A stretch of 64,000 bases of DNA from Gammaproteobacteria bacterium (lineage in GTDB: Bacteria; Pseudomonadota; Gammaproteobacteria; Steroidobacterales; Woeseiaceae): the NCBI GenBank assembly GCA_013151645.1, contig JAADHU010000010.1:35330-99329 (forward strand), in the 5' to 3' direction. A program made the translations under genes and the position numbers. Below the pieces are notes generated by a model. It saw only the letters and a list, made by a program, of their open reading frames with translations, was not told the origin of the DNA and made no database searches. Of this stretch, positions 18,521 through 27,484 are shown one piece after another. The stretch's first letter is position 1; each line of letters begins with the position of its first letter.

Positions 18521-20302
18521 ATGAGCGGTCGAATACCCCAACACTTCATTGATGACCTGATTTCCCGGGCCGATATTGTCGAAGTGCTCGGCAGGCGCAT
18601 TCAGCTAAAGAAAGCCGGCCGGGAATTCAAGGCCGTCTGCCCGTTTCACGACGAGAAAACACCGTCTTTCACCGTCAGCCCGACGAAGGGCTTTTATCAT
18701 TGCTTTGGCTGTGGCGCACACGGCACGGCGCTGGGCTTCCTGATGGACTATGACCACATGAGCTTCGTCGATGCGGTAGAAAGCCTGGCGGGCATGATCG
18801 GCATCGAAGTACCGCATGAGGAAGGACAGCATCCGGTACAGCGCTTCGACGAGCTGTTCGAACTGACACAGCGTGTCGAACAGCACTTTCAGAACGAACT
18901 CAAGAATAATGAACAGGCCGTCGCTTATCTGAAACAACGTGGCATCGATGGTGCCACCGCGAAACGCTACGGCATCGGTTACGCGCCGCAAGGTTGGAGT
19001 CGCGTCCTCGACAAGTTCGGCTCGTCGCCCGAAGCGATCGAACGACTGCTGGCCGTCGGCTTGATTATCCGCAAGGACAATGGCAGTCACTACGATCGCT
19101 TTCGTGAGCGCATCATGTTCCCCATTCGCGACAGCCGTGGCCGCTGCATCGGTTTTGGCGGCCGCGTGATCGGCAACGATGAGCCCAAATACCTGAATTC
19201 GCCGGAAACCGTGCTGTTCCACAAGGGCCGTGAACTTTACGGTCTGTACGAGGCCCGTCAGGCACTTCGCCATATTGAGCGCCTGGTGGTCGTTGAGGGC
19301 TACATGGATGTCGTCGGCCTGGCGAGAAACGGCATTGACTTCGCGGTCGCTACGCTGGGCACGGCCACCACCAGCGATCATCTGCAGCGCTTGTTCCGTT
19401 TAACGGATCACGTTATTTTCTGCTTCGACGGTGATCGCGCCGGCCGTGACGCGGCCTGGCGAGCGTTACAAAACACGCTGCCGCTCATTGAGGAAGGACG
19501 ACAGGTCCGATTTGTGTTTCTTCCGGATAAACAGGATCCGGATTCCTTCGTCCAGGCACAAGGCGCCGCCGCCTTTGAGCAGGCAATGGATGAGGGCGTT
19601 GCTTTATCCGACTACCTGGTCAGGGAACTGTCCAGCGGAGTTGATCTTGCATCGGTCGACGGGCGCGCGAGACTCGCCGAACTGGCTCGACCACTTCTGA
19701 AACGGGTACCTGCCGGCGTCTATCGCGAGTTGCTGCTGGAAACCCTGGCCGAGTCCGTCGGTCTTTCAGCATTCAAGCTTGAATCGCTACTGAAGGCGGG
19801 CGGCGAAAGTAAGCGAGAGAAAGCGCGCGGTACGAGAATGAGCCGAGCCCCCAGGACGATCCATGCGGCGGCCACTGGCAAGCCATCGGTGCTACGCCGG
19901 GCAATCACGCTCCTGTTGCACCACCCCGTAGCGGCAAAGGACCTCGACATCGAGCTGCTCGCCAATTTACAACGACCGGGTGCCGACTTATTGCGTGATC
20001 TGATTGTCAATGTGCAGGCGGAACCCGGTATAACCACGGCAGGCATTCTTGAGCGCTGGCGGCACCATGCCCACGGTCAGCACCTGAGCAAGCTGGCGAC
20101 GATTGAGGTGCCTTTTGACGATGAATTCGATGCCGCGGCGGAACTGGCCGAGTGCCTGCAGCAGCTGGCGCGCGTCGCTGCCCGCGACAGAATAGATTTT
20201 CTCATTGAAAAAGAACGACTTGACAGTCTTTCGACGGATGAGAAAGCAGAATTGAAGGCACTTGGAAAAAGCCCGGTTCGCCCCCAAGTTAGTATGGATT
20301 GA
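18521..20302 (+). CDS. dnaG: DNA primase
   Basis: Makes RNA primers at the replication fork with DnaB. The N-terminal CHC2 zinc domain has Cys40, His43, Cys61 and Cys64. A Toprim catalytic core follows with VVVEGYMDV (Glu259) and the metal-binding FDGDRAGRDAA. The C-terminal helicase-interaction domain reaches residue 593. Length and start (MSGRIPQHFIDDL) agree with family norms. A 177-bp gap from yqeY and 59 bp to rpoD could contain internal promoters. Confidence 0.97.
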   Translation: MSGRIPQHFIDDLISRADIVEVLGRRIQLKKAGREFKAVCPFHDEKTPSFTVSPTKGFYHCFGCGAHGTALGFLMDYDHMSFVDAVESLAGMIGIEVPHEEGQHPVQRFDELFELTQRVEQHFQNELKNNEQAVAYLKQRGIDGATAKRYGIGYAPQGWSRVLDKFGSSPEAIERLLAVGLIIRKDNGSHYDRFRERIMFPIRDSRGRCIGFGGRVIGNDEPKYLNSPETVLFHKGRELYGLYEARQALRHIERLVVVEGYMDVVGLARNGIDFAVATLGTATTSDHLQRLFRLTDHVIFCFDGDRAGRDAAWRALQNTLPLIEEGRQVRFVFLPDKQDPDSFVQAQGAAAFEQAMDEGVALSDYLVRELSSGVDLASVDGRARLAELARPLLKRVPAGVYRELLLETLAESVGLSAFKLESLLKAGGESKREKARGTRMSRAPRTIHAAATGKPSVLRRAITLLLHHPVAAKDLDIELLANLQRPGADLLRDLIVNVQAEPGITTAGILERWRHHAHGQHLSKLATIEVPFDDEFDAAAELAECLQQLARVAARDRIDFLIEKERLDSLSTDEKAELKALGKSPVRPQVSMD

Positions 20303-20361
20303 ACGCGATTGAACGCGTATAATTATTCGTTTGCATTTTTTACCCCTGAGGTCAAATTGTC

Positions 20362-22200
20362 TTGAGCGAGAAGCGCGCAGTAGCAAATAACGATAATAAA
20401 CAGCCGGCCCAACAGCTGAAAGACCTGATTGCCCGTGGCAAGGAGCAAGGCTACCTGACTTATGCGGAGGTGAATGATCACCTGCCGAGCGGAATCGTCG
20501 ATCCCGAGCAGATCGAAGACATCGTCAACATGATCAATGACATGGGTATTGCGGTGCACGAGAAAGCACCCGATGCTGAATCGATCCTGTTGTCGGATGC
20601 TGCGGTTTCCAACGATGACGACGCGGCCGAAGAAGCGGAAGCCGCTCTCGCGAGCGTGGATGCAGAATTCGGTCGAACGACGGATCCCGTCCGCATGTAC
20701 ATGCGTGAGATGGGCACCGTCGAACTGCTGACCCGGCAAGGCGAAATCGAGATTGCCAAGCGCATCGAAGACGGCCTCAATCAGGTCAAGTACCAGATGG
20801 CGCACTTCCCCCCGACCATCGAAATGCTGCTCGGTGTGTACGATGCGGTCGCCGCCGGCGAAACACGCATGCAGGATTTTGTCGTCGGCTTTTTCGACCC
20901 GAATGCGCCGGACGTCATCAATTCACCGGTCAACAAAGCCAATCAGAAACCCGGTGAGGAAGTAGAAGAAGAGGTGGTGGACACCGGACCCGACCCTGAA
21001 GAGGTCAAGGCCCGCGCCAAGAAGATTCGACGCCTTTACAATCGAGCACTCACGGCCCTCGAGAAATACGGCAGCAAAGACAAACGGACGCAGAAAATTC
21101 GCACGGAACTTGCCGACCAGCTCATGGAATTGAAACTGTCGCCCAAGCTGACCGACAAACTGGTCCGCAACCTGCGTGGCTCGGTGTCGGTCCTGCGCGT
21201 ACAGGAACGTCAGGTCATGCAGATTTGTGTCCGCGATTCCGGCATGCCGAAGAAAGATTTTCTGGCCAGCTTCCCGAAGAGTGAAACCGATCTTAACTGG
21301 ATCGAAAAACACATTCGGGCCAAACGCAAACACTCCTCGTCGCTGTCTAAACTCAAGGACGACGTTTTGCGCGCGCAACGCAAGCTGCTGGCTGTCGAAA
21401 CACTGACCAATCTCAAGATCGCAGAGATCAAGGAGATCAATCGTCAGATGTCGATCGGTGAAGCGAAAGCGCGCCGCGCCAAGAAGGAAATGGTCGAAGC
21501 AAATCTCCGGCTGGTTATCTCTATTGCGAAGAAGTACACCAATCGTGGTCTGCAGTTTCTCGACCTGATTCAGGAAGGCAACATTGGTTTGATGAAAGCG
21601 GTCGACAAATTCGAATACCGGCGCGGCTACAAGTTTTCGACCTATGCCACCTGGTGGATTCGCCAGGCCATCACCCGTTCGATCGCCGATCAGGCCCGCA
21701 CCATTCGAATTCCGGTGCACATGATCGAGACGATCAACAAGTTGAACCGTATTTCGCGGCAAATGCTGCAGGAAATGGGGCGCGAACCCCTGCCGGAAGA
21801 ACTTGCCGAACGGATGGAAATGCCGGAAGACAAGGTTCGCAAGGTACTCAAGATCGCCAAAGAACCGATTTCGATGGAAACACCCATTGGCGATGACGAA
21901 GATTCGCATCTCGGCGACTTTATCGAAGACCAGGTCGTGCATTCTCCGGTCGATTCAGCAACCACGGAAGGCCTGAAGGAGACCACGCATTCGGTTTTGG
22001 GCGGGCTGACACCCAGAGAAGCCAAAGTACTGCGCATGCGTTTCGGCATCGACATGAATACCGACCACACGCTGGAAGAAGTCGGCAAACAATTCGATGT
22101 CACACGCGAACGAATTCGCCAGATCGAAGCGAAGGCACTGCGCAAGCTGCGGCACCCGACACGCTCCGATCAACTGCGAAGCTTCCTGGTCGAAGACTAG
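20362..22200 (+). CDS. rpoD: primary sigma factor RpoD (sigma-70), TTG start
   Basis: Housekeeping sigma factor of RNA polymerase, 612 residues. Region 1.1 ([26 protein letters not shown]) and a non-conserved region come first. Region 2 follows ([52 protein letters not shown]), then region 3 and region 4.2 ([30 protein letters not shown]). Translation appears to start at TTG: it is the only in-frame start placed before region 1.1, and GAGGT lies about ten bases upstream. Last gene of the rpsU operon. Confidence 0.97.
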   Translation: MSEKRAVANNDNKQPAQQLKDLIARGKEQGYLTYAEVNDHLPSGIVDPEQIEDIVNMINDMGIAVHEKAPDAESILLSDAAVSNDDDAAEEAEAALASVDAEFGRTTDPVRMYMREMGTVELLTRQGEIEIAKRIEDGLNQVKYQMAHFPPTIEMLLGVYDAVAAGETRMQDFVVGFFDPNAPDVINSPVNKANQKPGEEVEEEVVDTGPDPEEVKARAKKIRRLYNRALTALEKYGSKDKRTQKIRTELADQLMELKLSPKLTDKLVRNLRGSVSVLRVQERQVMQICVRDSGMPKKDFLASFPKSETDLNWIEKHIRAKRKHSSSLSKLKDDVLRAQRKLLAVETLTNLKIAEIKEINRQMSIGEAKARRAKKEMVEANLRLVISIAKKYTNRGLQFLDLIQEGNIGLMKAVDKFEYRRGYKFSTYATWWIRQAITRSIADQARTIRIPVHMIETINKLNRISRQMLQEMGREPLPEELAERMEMPEDKVRKVLKIAKEPISMETPIGDDEDSHLGDFIEDQVVHSPVDSATTEGLKETTHSVLGGLTPREAKVLRMRFGIDMNTDHTLEEVGKQFDVTRERIRQIEAKALRKLRHPTRSDQLRSFLVED

Positions 22201-22244
22201 GTATTTCGTCAACGTGGTTTCGATATGTGCCAGAATTGACCCGT

Positions 22245-22314
22245 GGTCGCGCCTCAGGAGACGCTCCTACAGTTTTCCTGTTGGCATTGCTGCAGGAGCG
22301 TCTGAGGCGCGACC
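22245..22314. repeat. REP-like hairpin downstream of rpoD
   Basis: A 25-base arm (22290-22314) is complementary to 22245-22272 with a 3-base insertion and one other mismatch, over a 17-base loop. It begins GGTCGCGCCTCAGG and ends TGAGGCGCGACC. A related copy lies at 27381-27452. It has no T-run, so it resembles an extragenic palindrome rather than a simple terminator, although it may protect the rpoD mRNA 3' end. Confidence 0.75.
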
Positions 22315-22432
22315 GACAGGGACGAACGGCACGTGTCGAGTGGAAAATACCGTATGTGAGTGGCCATAAAGGTTTGCACAGCGTAACCACAGGCCGTTAC
22401 TCGACGACTTGGTAAATATGTTTTTTGCGTGT

Positions 22433-22509
<77 letters not shown>

Positions 22510-22575
22510 TCTTTCTTTTCTTTGTGTTGGTGTTGGCAAGTTCGCCCCTCACGCACACTGTCTACGCTCTGTCGC

Positions 22576-22694
22576 CTAGAATGGATAATGCGTTCAGCTG
22601 TTCTCTCAAATTCAGCTAAGAACTCTGTGCCGAGATTCGTTCGCTGAGAATTGTAATAATTTACGCAAGCTTCGAGCTCTATCGAGATAGCCCG
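22576..22694 (-). pseudogene. fragment of a ParE/RelE-family toxin gene
   Basis: The minus strand reads ISIELEACVNYYNSQR then TNLGTEFLAEFERTAERIIHS. This fits the ParE/RelE pattern of a Glu-Ala helix, a paired Tyr-Tyr, then Gly-x-EFLxExE and a hydrophobic helix. No start codon precedes it: the frame meets a stop inside the attC-like site. After IIHS the frame loses similarity and runs into tRNA antisense. It is therefore truncated at both ends. It lies immediately beyond the attC-like site, as the next cassette in an array would. The match was read by eye over about 37 residues. Confidence 0.5.
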
Positions 22695-22814
22695 CTAACG
22701 TTCTAGCTAACTTGCGCCAAGTATCTGGCGCAGTTCGTGCAATTGAAAATATGAACCACCGTGCACGAACTGTGACAGATACTGCCCGGCGGCAAGTTCA
22801 GCGATTTGTTAGGC
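22693..22814 (-). repeat. attC-like integron recombination site (about 122 bp)
   Basis: On the minus strand it opens with GCCTAAC (22814-22808, matching RYYYAAC) and ends with GTTAGCG (22699-22693, a degenerate GTTRRRY). Between them are inverted arms, CGCTGAACTTGCCGCC against GGCGCAAGTTAGC, with one extra base in the first arm as in attC L'' sites. An inner stem follows: CAGTATCTG then CAGTTCGTGCA, against TGCACGAACTG then CAGATACTT. Length and architecture fit attC sites (57-141 bp). It starts 16 bp after the stop of the minus-strand NTF2-like gene, as cassette genes do. Confidence 0.7.
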
Positions 22815-22830
22815 GGACCCTGCCTCGTCG

Positions 22831-23196
22831 TTACGGTTGCGCCTTCGTTCCCTGATGAAATATTAGACGCCATTCGTTGTTCCGCTGCTGCCAAATAGAA
22901 GTCCGTAGTGAAGTAGCAGTATCTTCTTCGCCCACTCGCCAGGACCGGTAAGTCATAAGCACCGCATCGTCGCCGACATGGCGAACCCGGACAGAGTCGA
23001 TCTCAATATCGAAAATTGGCGATTCGAGCAACTCTCGCACTATTTCGTCTTTCGACCAGACGCGACCTGAGCTCGCAAATTCGACGAACTCTTCTGCCAA
23101 CAGAGCATTCAATTCTTCACGAGACTTTCTCGTCGCATGCGTCAGCAATCTACGTTCTAGCGTTTCTACTGCTGCAAGTTGTGCATCTTGCGTCAC
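22831..23196 (-). CDS. NTF2-like (DUF4440/SnoaL-type) protein, putative integron cassette gene
   Basis: 121 residues forming one NTF2-like fold. An N-terminal helix (LAAVETLERRLLTHATRKSREELNALLAEEFVEF) is followed by strands including VRVRHVGDDAVLMTYRSW and the ending SIWQQRNNEWRLIFHQGTKA, typical of DUF4440 proteins. Function is unknown; relatives are cyclases, isomerases or stress proteins. The start is GTG at 23196 with no strong ribosome binding site. The stop codon is 16 bp from an attC-like site in the same orientation, so the gene is probably a captured cassette. Confidence 0.75.
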   Translation of the reverse strand: MTQDAQLAAVETLERRLLTHATRKSREELNALLAEEFVEFASSGRVWSKDEIVRELLESPIFDIEIDSVRVRHVGDDAVLMTYRSWRVGEEDTATSLRTSIWQQRNNEWRLIFHQGTKAQP

Positions 23197-23575
23197 GGTT
23201 GCGGTCTGCCTGACTTTAGTTCGTGAACGAGAGAGTTGAAAATACCATGGATGGTTTTTTCAACAGACTGTTAGGCATGTTCATACAGTTTTTACCTAAC
23301 AGGGACGTCCCGCCGCATCGCCTACGATTGCTCCATCATCAAATTTATCGAAGGCTAAAACGGCGAACCCCTTTCAATCGGCCGAAAAACATGCAGTATT
23401 CCACCGGCCATTAACCGAACACTGCGCGCGCGAGACAACGGTTGCCGTTTCCCCGGCGGCACCAACCCTCACTGGCGTATCACTGTCACACCATTGACGC
23501 ATACATGACGTTGTCCGTGACAGGGATTCCGCAAGATACTGGGTTCCTGTTCACCATCCCCAGAGGAACCGTATA
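23197..23575. other. intergenic region with cassette-boundary-like inverted repeats
   Basis: Contains CTGTTAGG (23268-23275) and CCTAACAG (23295-23302), a perfect 8-bp inverted repeat whose halves resemble attC core sites (GTTAGGC, ACCTAAC). A second repeat, GTTGAAAA (23235-23242) / TTTTCAAC (23257-23264), lies beside it. Nearer the XRE gene, CTGTCAC (23483-23489) and GTGACAG (23517-23523) form a possible operator. A 63-codon frame at 23223 spans the repeats and is not considered a gene. Confidence 0.4.
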
Positions 23576-24004
23576 ATGGACATCATGATCAATTCTGAAC
23601 TCGTCAAAAAACTTCGCAAACAGGCATCCTGGTCACAGGATCAACTGGCGGCGATTGCCGGGATAAGCCTGCGAACAGTCCAGCGCGTGGAGAAAGAAGG
23701 CGCATGCGCACTGGAATCGAGAAAAGCGTTGGCATCCGCGTTCGGAATCAACGCGACAGATCTCGAACTGGACAGCGAAGCGATTGACGTCGCAGTTCAC
23801 CGCCAGCGAGGCCGGAAATACGGCTATGCAGGCGCGATCATCGGCTTGATCGGCGCCTACAGCGGCATATCCCTGGATCTTGCCAACGGTGGAATGTCCC
23901 TCGGCATGGCGGGTGCATTTTACGGCGGAGTCGGTGCGGTTTTTGGTGCCAGTTGCGCCGCTATTGGCTGGCGATCCGACAAACGCTCACGCAGGCTGGA
24001 ATAG
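23576..24004 (+). CDS. XRE-family HTH regulator with hydrophobic glycine-rich tail
   Basis: 142 residues. An N-terminal Cro/CI-type helix-turn-helix spans about 8-60 (ELVKKLRKQASWSQDQLAAIAGISLRTVQRVEKEG). A C-terminal glycine-rich hydrophobic part (about 83-130) could form two membrane helices (YAGAIIGLIGAYSGI and GAFYGGVGAVFGASCAAIGW). AGAGGA lies eight bases before the ATG at 23576; a second ATG is at 23585. A membrane-tethered regulator is inferred. The gene lies beside the cassette remnant and converges on the GH3 gene. Target unknown. Confidence 0.75.
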   Translation: MDIMINSELVKKLRKQASWSQDQLAAIAGISLRTVQRVEKEGACALESRKALASAFGINATDLELDSEAIDVAVHRQRGRKYGYAGAIIGLIGAYSGISLDLANGGMSLGMAGAFYGGVGAVFGASCAAIGWRSDKRSRRLE

Positions 24005-24033
24005 GTCGCCGCACTCGCAGTGGACTCGGCCAG

Positions 24034-24051
24034 GCGTCCCCGCGGGGACGC
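24034..24051. terminator. perfect 18-bp palindrome between convergent genes
   Basis: GCGTCCCCGCGGGGACGC is self-complementary and sits in the 47-bp gap between the XRE gene and the convergent GH3 gene. It probably ends transcription from one or both sides, although no long T-run follows. Confidence 0.45.
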
Positions 24052-25941
24052 TTATTCATACCGCAAACCGAATCCCAATGGGAAAAGCGGGTCCCGGCTA
24101 TCAGACGGAACATCCGGCTGCTGATCGCGCACCGCTTGCATTGACGACGGCATTTCAAACGGCAGCTTGCCCTCCGGCCTGCCCTCGCCGAACAGCACTT
24201 CGACCACCGCCTGGTCGCTGGCACCGTACTCAATGATGACGGCCGCGGCACTTGCCGAAATATCAGGAATGACGGCAGGTCTGTCCAGATACAAAACGAC
24301 GATAGTCGGCACTGCCGCGGCAAGGCTAAGAACGGCGGCTTTCTCTTCGCCTTTGAAATCGAGATCGCCGTGGTGAAACGTTCTCGCAATCGGGTTCTCA
24401 GTCTCGACCGGGTACCAGGGAGTGTCCAGTCGCACGATTGCAAAGTCTGCCTCCCCGGGCGTATCCACGACGGTGGCATGTTCGGCGAACACGGCTTCAT
24501 CCATCCCTCGCAAATATACTCGAAGACCGGAATCGGTCAGCGGCAAGATCGGCTGATCAATTGATGAACCGTTCTTCAACAATGTCATCGCCCTTACCTG
24601 GCTTTCGTGCCCCAATCGTTGTGCGGCGACCTTGCCCACTCGATCAGCAACCGCGTCAACATCGACAAACGGATCATCGAACAGTCCAAGCTCGAACTTT
24701 TGCCGCAGAATACGACGTACCGACTGGTCAATTCGCTCTTCCGCTATCTGCCCGGTTTCCACCAGCGTCACGATATGCTCCGGACAGCGCTCACCGCCGA
24801 ACTGATCGACACCGGCATCCAGCGCCCGCTTGACCCGTTCCACCTCGCTTAGCGATTCCACCCCCCATGCCCGCGCCGGCCAGAGAATATCGCCAACGTA
24901 GATATCGCTGATAACGCCCCAGTCTGTGCACACGACGCCATCGAATTGATACTTGTCGCGAAGCAATCCAGAGATGATGTCCTTGTTAAAGGCCATCGCA
25001 ACATCCGCTCCCGTTTGCCCGACCGGTACGCCGTAATAAGGCATGATGGATGCAGCTCCGGCCTTGATCGCCGCCTCGAATGGAATGAGGTGATAGTCAA
25101 ACTGGCCTCCCGGGTAGACTTGGCCTTTCTGGAACGGAAAATGCGGATCCAGACCGTCTTGCTGCGGTCCGCCGCCGGGAAAGTGTTTCACCATGGTCGC
25201 CACACTGTTTGCGGACAAGGTTTGGCCCTGCAAGCCTTGTATATAGCGAGTCACTATCCTGGCCGTCAATTCGGCGTCCTCACCGAATCCACCGCTGATA
25301 CGCGCCCATCTTGGCTCCGTAGCCAGATCGATCTGCGGGTGCAGCGCCAGTCGAATGCCAACAGCAACGTATTCCTCGCGAACGATATTGGCGAAGCGTT
25401 CGATCAGATCCATGTCGCCGATCGCTGCAAGCCCCAGAGGCTCTGGAAACTGGCTGAAACCGCGCGCGTTAAAGGAAAAAATACTATTGCTAAAATGATG
25501 GCGAGGATCTGACGCAATCGTCACCGGAATTCCCAGACGCGTATTTTCCACGACGTATCGCTGCAATCGATTGGACCAATGCGCGAATATCGACAGATCT
25601 TCCGGTATGCCCCACAAATTGAAGTGATTCATACGGTTCAAATCAATATTGACGATTGCAGCGTGTCGTTCCTCGCCGCTATCGGGCTTGAAGACCAACG
25701 TTGCATCGTCATTCACGATCGCTCGATAAATAAACATGAGGCCGGCTTTTTCTTCCAGCGTCATGCGCGCGAGCAGGTCCTCGACGCGCCGATCGATCGG
25801 CTGCTGATCGTCTTCGTAGACATCCCGCACAGAGTTCCTGTTCAGATCGCGGTAGCTATGCGCATCTGGCATGCAGCTTCCCAATGTGACAAGAAAAACC
25901 AGCAACCATGCTGAATTTCGAAATCCGAACCTTGTCGTCAT
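24052..25941 (-). CDS. glycoside hydrolase family 3 lipoprotein (beta-glucosidase-like)
   Basis: Probably a periplasmic or outer-membrane exo-beta-glycosidase. A lipoprotein signal ends LVTLGSC (Cys23). The GH3 N-terminal barrel begins MTLEEKAGLM and has the KHFPGGG motif (252-258). The nucleophile Asp340 is in VVCTDWG. The GH3 C-terminal domain follows with VRAMTLLKNG near 465 and VVEVLFGEGRPEGKLPFEMP at the end. The Asp-Trp context and two-domain layout favour beta-glucosidase/xylosidase over NagZ-type hexosaminidase. Substrate is not predictable from sequence. Confidence 0.87.
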   Translation of the reverse strand: MTTRFGFRNSAWLLVFLVTLGSCMPDAHSYRDLNRNSVRDVYEDDQQPIDRRVEDLLARMTLEEKAGLMFIYRAIVNDDATLVFKPDSGEERHAAIVNIDLNRMNHFNLWGIPEDLSIFAHWSNRLQRYVVENTRLGIPVTIASDPRHHFSNSIFSFNARGFSQFPEPLGLAAIGDMDLIERFANIVREEYVAVGIRLALHPQIDLATEPRWARISGGFGEDAELTARIVTRYIQGLQGQTLSANSVATMVKHFPGGGPQQDGLDPHFPFQKGQVYPGGQFDYHLIPFEAAIKAGAASIMPYYGVPVGQTGADVAMAFNKDIISGLLRDKYQFDGVVCTDWGVISDIYVGDILWPARAWGVESLSEVERVKRALDAGVDQFGGERCPEHIVTLVETGQIAEERIDQSVRRILRQKFELGLFDDPFVDVDAVADRVGKVAAQRLGHESQVRAMTLLKNGSSIDQPILPLTDSGLRVYLRGMDEAVFAEHATVVDTPGEADFAIVRLDTPWYPVETENPIARTFHHGDLDFKGEEKAAVLSLAAAVPTIVVLYLDRPAVIPDISASAAAVIIEYGASDQAVVEVLFGEGRPEGKLPFEMPSSMQAVRDQQPDVPSDSRDPLFPLGFGLRYE

Positions 25942-26141
25942 GCCACCGTTTCCTCTGCTTGCATTGGTACCGGGGAGGATACCCGCCTCACCGGCGCGCG
26001 TGGTTAATCCTTCCGCCGATCGAGACAGTGTACTCCGTCGAGATTTGCGTAACCGGTTCAGGGAGACGTCTTGCGTTCACGACAATCGCGCCCTACGATA
26101 AGTTGTCGTCGGACAGTCCGTTGGCGCTTTGGAGCACTACT

Positions 26142-26474
26142 GTGGAAGAACTCACATTCCTTGTAAAAGGGTCAGCAACCAAACCGTATGAGGTCACTTT
26201 CATCAAAGACGGCAACAGTTTGACCGCCTTGTGCGACTGCCCCGCGGGCCAGTTCGGTAACTCGTGCAAACATCGCATTGCCATCATGGATGGCGATGCG
26301 ACCGCCATATCCGGCCGCAATGCCGATCAGGCATCCAGGATCGTCGAATGGTTGGCCGGGACCGATGTGGAGGCCGCACTGACGGAAATGCGTCAGGCGG
26401 AAAAAGACCCGGAGAAGACAAAAGCAGACGTTGCCAACCTTAAGAAGAAGCTGGCCAAGGCGATGAATAGCTAA
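26142..26474 (+). CDS. small SWIM-type zinc-finger protein
   Basis: 110 residues from a GTG at 26142, with GGAG upstream. The N-terminal part ([24 protein letters not shown]) leads into a SWIM-like CxCx(n)CxH cluster, [15 protein letters not shown], which likely binds zinc and nucleic acid or protein. A charged helical C-terminus follows. Upstream in-frame sequence is Cys/Trp/Arg-rich and not protein-like, so the longer frame was rejected. It overlaps the next gene by one base (TAATG), indicating a short operon with the YaiI-like and RidA-like genes. Function unknown. Confidence 0.7.
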   Translation: MEELTFLVKGSATKPYEVTFIKDGNSLTALCDCPAGQFGNSCKHRIAIMDGDATAISGRNADQASRIVEWLAGTDVEAALTEMRQAEKDPEKTKADVANLKKKLAKAMNS

Positions 26475-26929
26475 TGGAGATCTGGGTGGATGCGGACGCA
26501 TGTCCCGTGGTCATCAAGAGTATCCTGTTCAAGGCGGCCGAACGAACGCACGTACAAACCACGCTGGTTGCGAACCAGCCCATCCATGTACCGCGGTCAC
26601 CCTACATCAAGACGATTCAAGTCGGATCCGGATTCGATGTGGCCGATCAGGAAATCGTCAAACGGCTTAGCGCCGGCGATCTCGTCATTACGGCCGACAT
26701 TCCCCTGGCTGCCGAGGTCATCGAAAAAGGGGCAAACGCCCTGAATCCACGTGGCGAATTGTACTCAGAAGATACGATCAAGGCCCGCCTGAATGTTCGT
26801 GATTTCATGGACACTCTGCGCGCCAGCGGAATACAAACAGGGGGCCCGCCTGCACTGAGCCAGACGGACCGAAAAAACTTTTCGAATCACCTGGATCAGT
26901 TGCTAACGAAGCACATGAGGAACCAGTAG
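26474..26929 (+). CDS. YaiI/YqxD family protein (UPF0178, DUF188)
   Basis: 151 residues, full length for the family. It starts with the signature [15 protein letters not shown], a PIN-like acidic start, then [18 protein letters not shown] and [18 protein letters not shown], and ends [19 protein letters not shown]. The family is predicted to be nuclease-like from its fold, but no activity is established. Stop-start overlap with the SWIM protein and a one-base gap to the RidA-like gene suggest joint expression. Confidence 0.9.
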   Translation: MEIWVDADACPVVIKSILFKAAERTHVQTTLVANQPIHVPRSPYIKTIQVGSGFDVADQEIVKRLSAGDLVITADIPLAAEVIEKGANALNPRGELYSEDTIKARLNVRDFMDTLRASGIQTGGPPALSQTDRKNFSNHLDQLLTKHMRNQ

Positions 26930-26930
26930 C

Positions 26931-27329
26931 ATGCCACGAAAGTTAATTTCGAGCGGTTCGGAATTTGAATCCAAAATCGGCTATTCCAGAGCAGTGCTGG
27001 ATGGCCAATACGTATTCGTATCGGGCACAACGGGTTATGACTACGAATCCATGTCGATTTCCGACGATGTCGTGGAACAGGCGGAGCAGTGTTTCAGGAA
27101 TATCGAAAGTGCGCTCGTCGAAGCCGGAAGCAACTTGAACGACATTGTTCGCATTCGCTACATATTGCCAGACAAGGCGGATTTCGAACCGTGCTGGCCG
27201 GTCTTTCAGAAATTTCTGGGCACCGCCCGTCCCGCAGCAACCATGTTTGTGGCCGGGCTGCTTGACGAAGCAATGAAACTTGAAATTGAGGTTACCGCGA
27301 GAAGCAAAAACACCACACACGCAGTCTAG
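26931..27329 (+). CDS. RidA/YjgF/YER057c-family protein
   Basis: 132 residues of the RidA fold, whose best-known member hydrolyses reactive enamines/imines. Seen: IGYSRAVLDGQYVFVSGTTGYD, CFRNIESALVEAGSNLNDIVRIRYIL and ARPAATMFVAGLLDEAMKLEIEVTA. The Arg of canonical RidA (usually in a RxxV context near residue 105) appears as ARPAAT. This member looks like the divergent subgroup and may have another substrate. Third gene of the SWIM-YaiI-RidA unit. Confidence 0.85.
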   Translation: MPRKLISSGSEFESKIGYSRAVLDGQYVFVSGTTGYDYESMSISDDVVEQAEQCFRNIESALVEAGSNLNDIVRIRYILPDKADFEPCWPVFQKFLGTARPAATMFVAGLLDEAMKLEIEVTARSKNTTHAV

Positions 27330-27380
27330 AGCGGGTTTTCGATGGCGTCGACTGCGATGGAAAATATCAAAGTACGTGGT

Positions 27381-27452
27381 GGTCGCGCCTCAGGTGACGC
27401 TCCTATAATTTCTCCATTGGCACTGCTGCTGCAGCATGCCTTGCGCGCGACC
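27381..27452. repeat. second copy of the REP-like palindrome
   Basis: Starts GGTCGCGCCTCAGGTGACGC and ends GCGCGCGACC. The left 24 bases differ from the copy at 22245 at only one position, and the loop shares TTGGCA followed by TGCTGC. The right arm has decayed. It lies between convergent genes (RidA-like and TldD-like), the usual place for extragenic palindromes. Confidence 0.65.
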
Positions 27453-27484
27453 GGGCTTCAGGGCGCCTCCCGGCGAAACAGCCG

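Noticed and set aside
23223..23414. 63-codon plus-strand frame starting at GTG
   Set aside because: Runs through two inverted repeats and has no domain or clear ribosome binding site.
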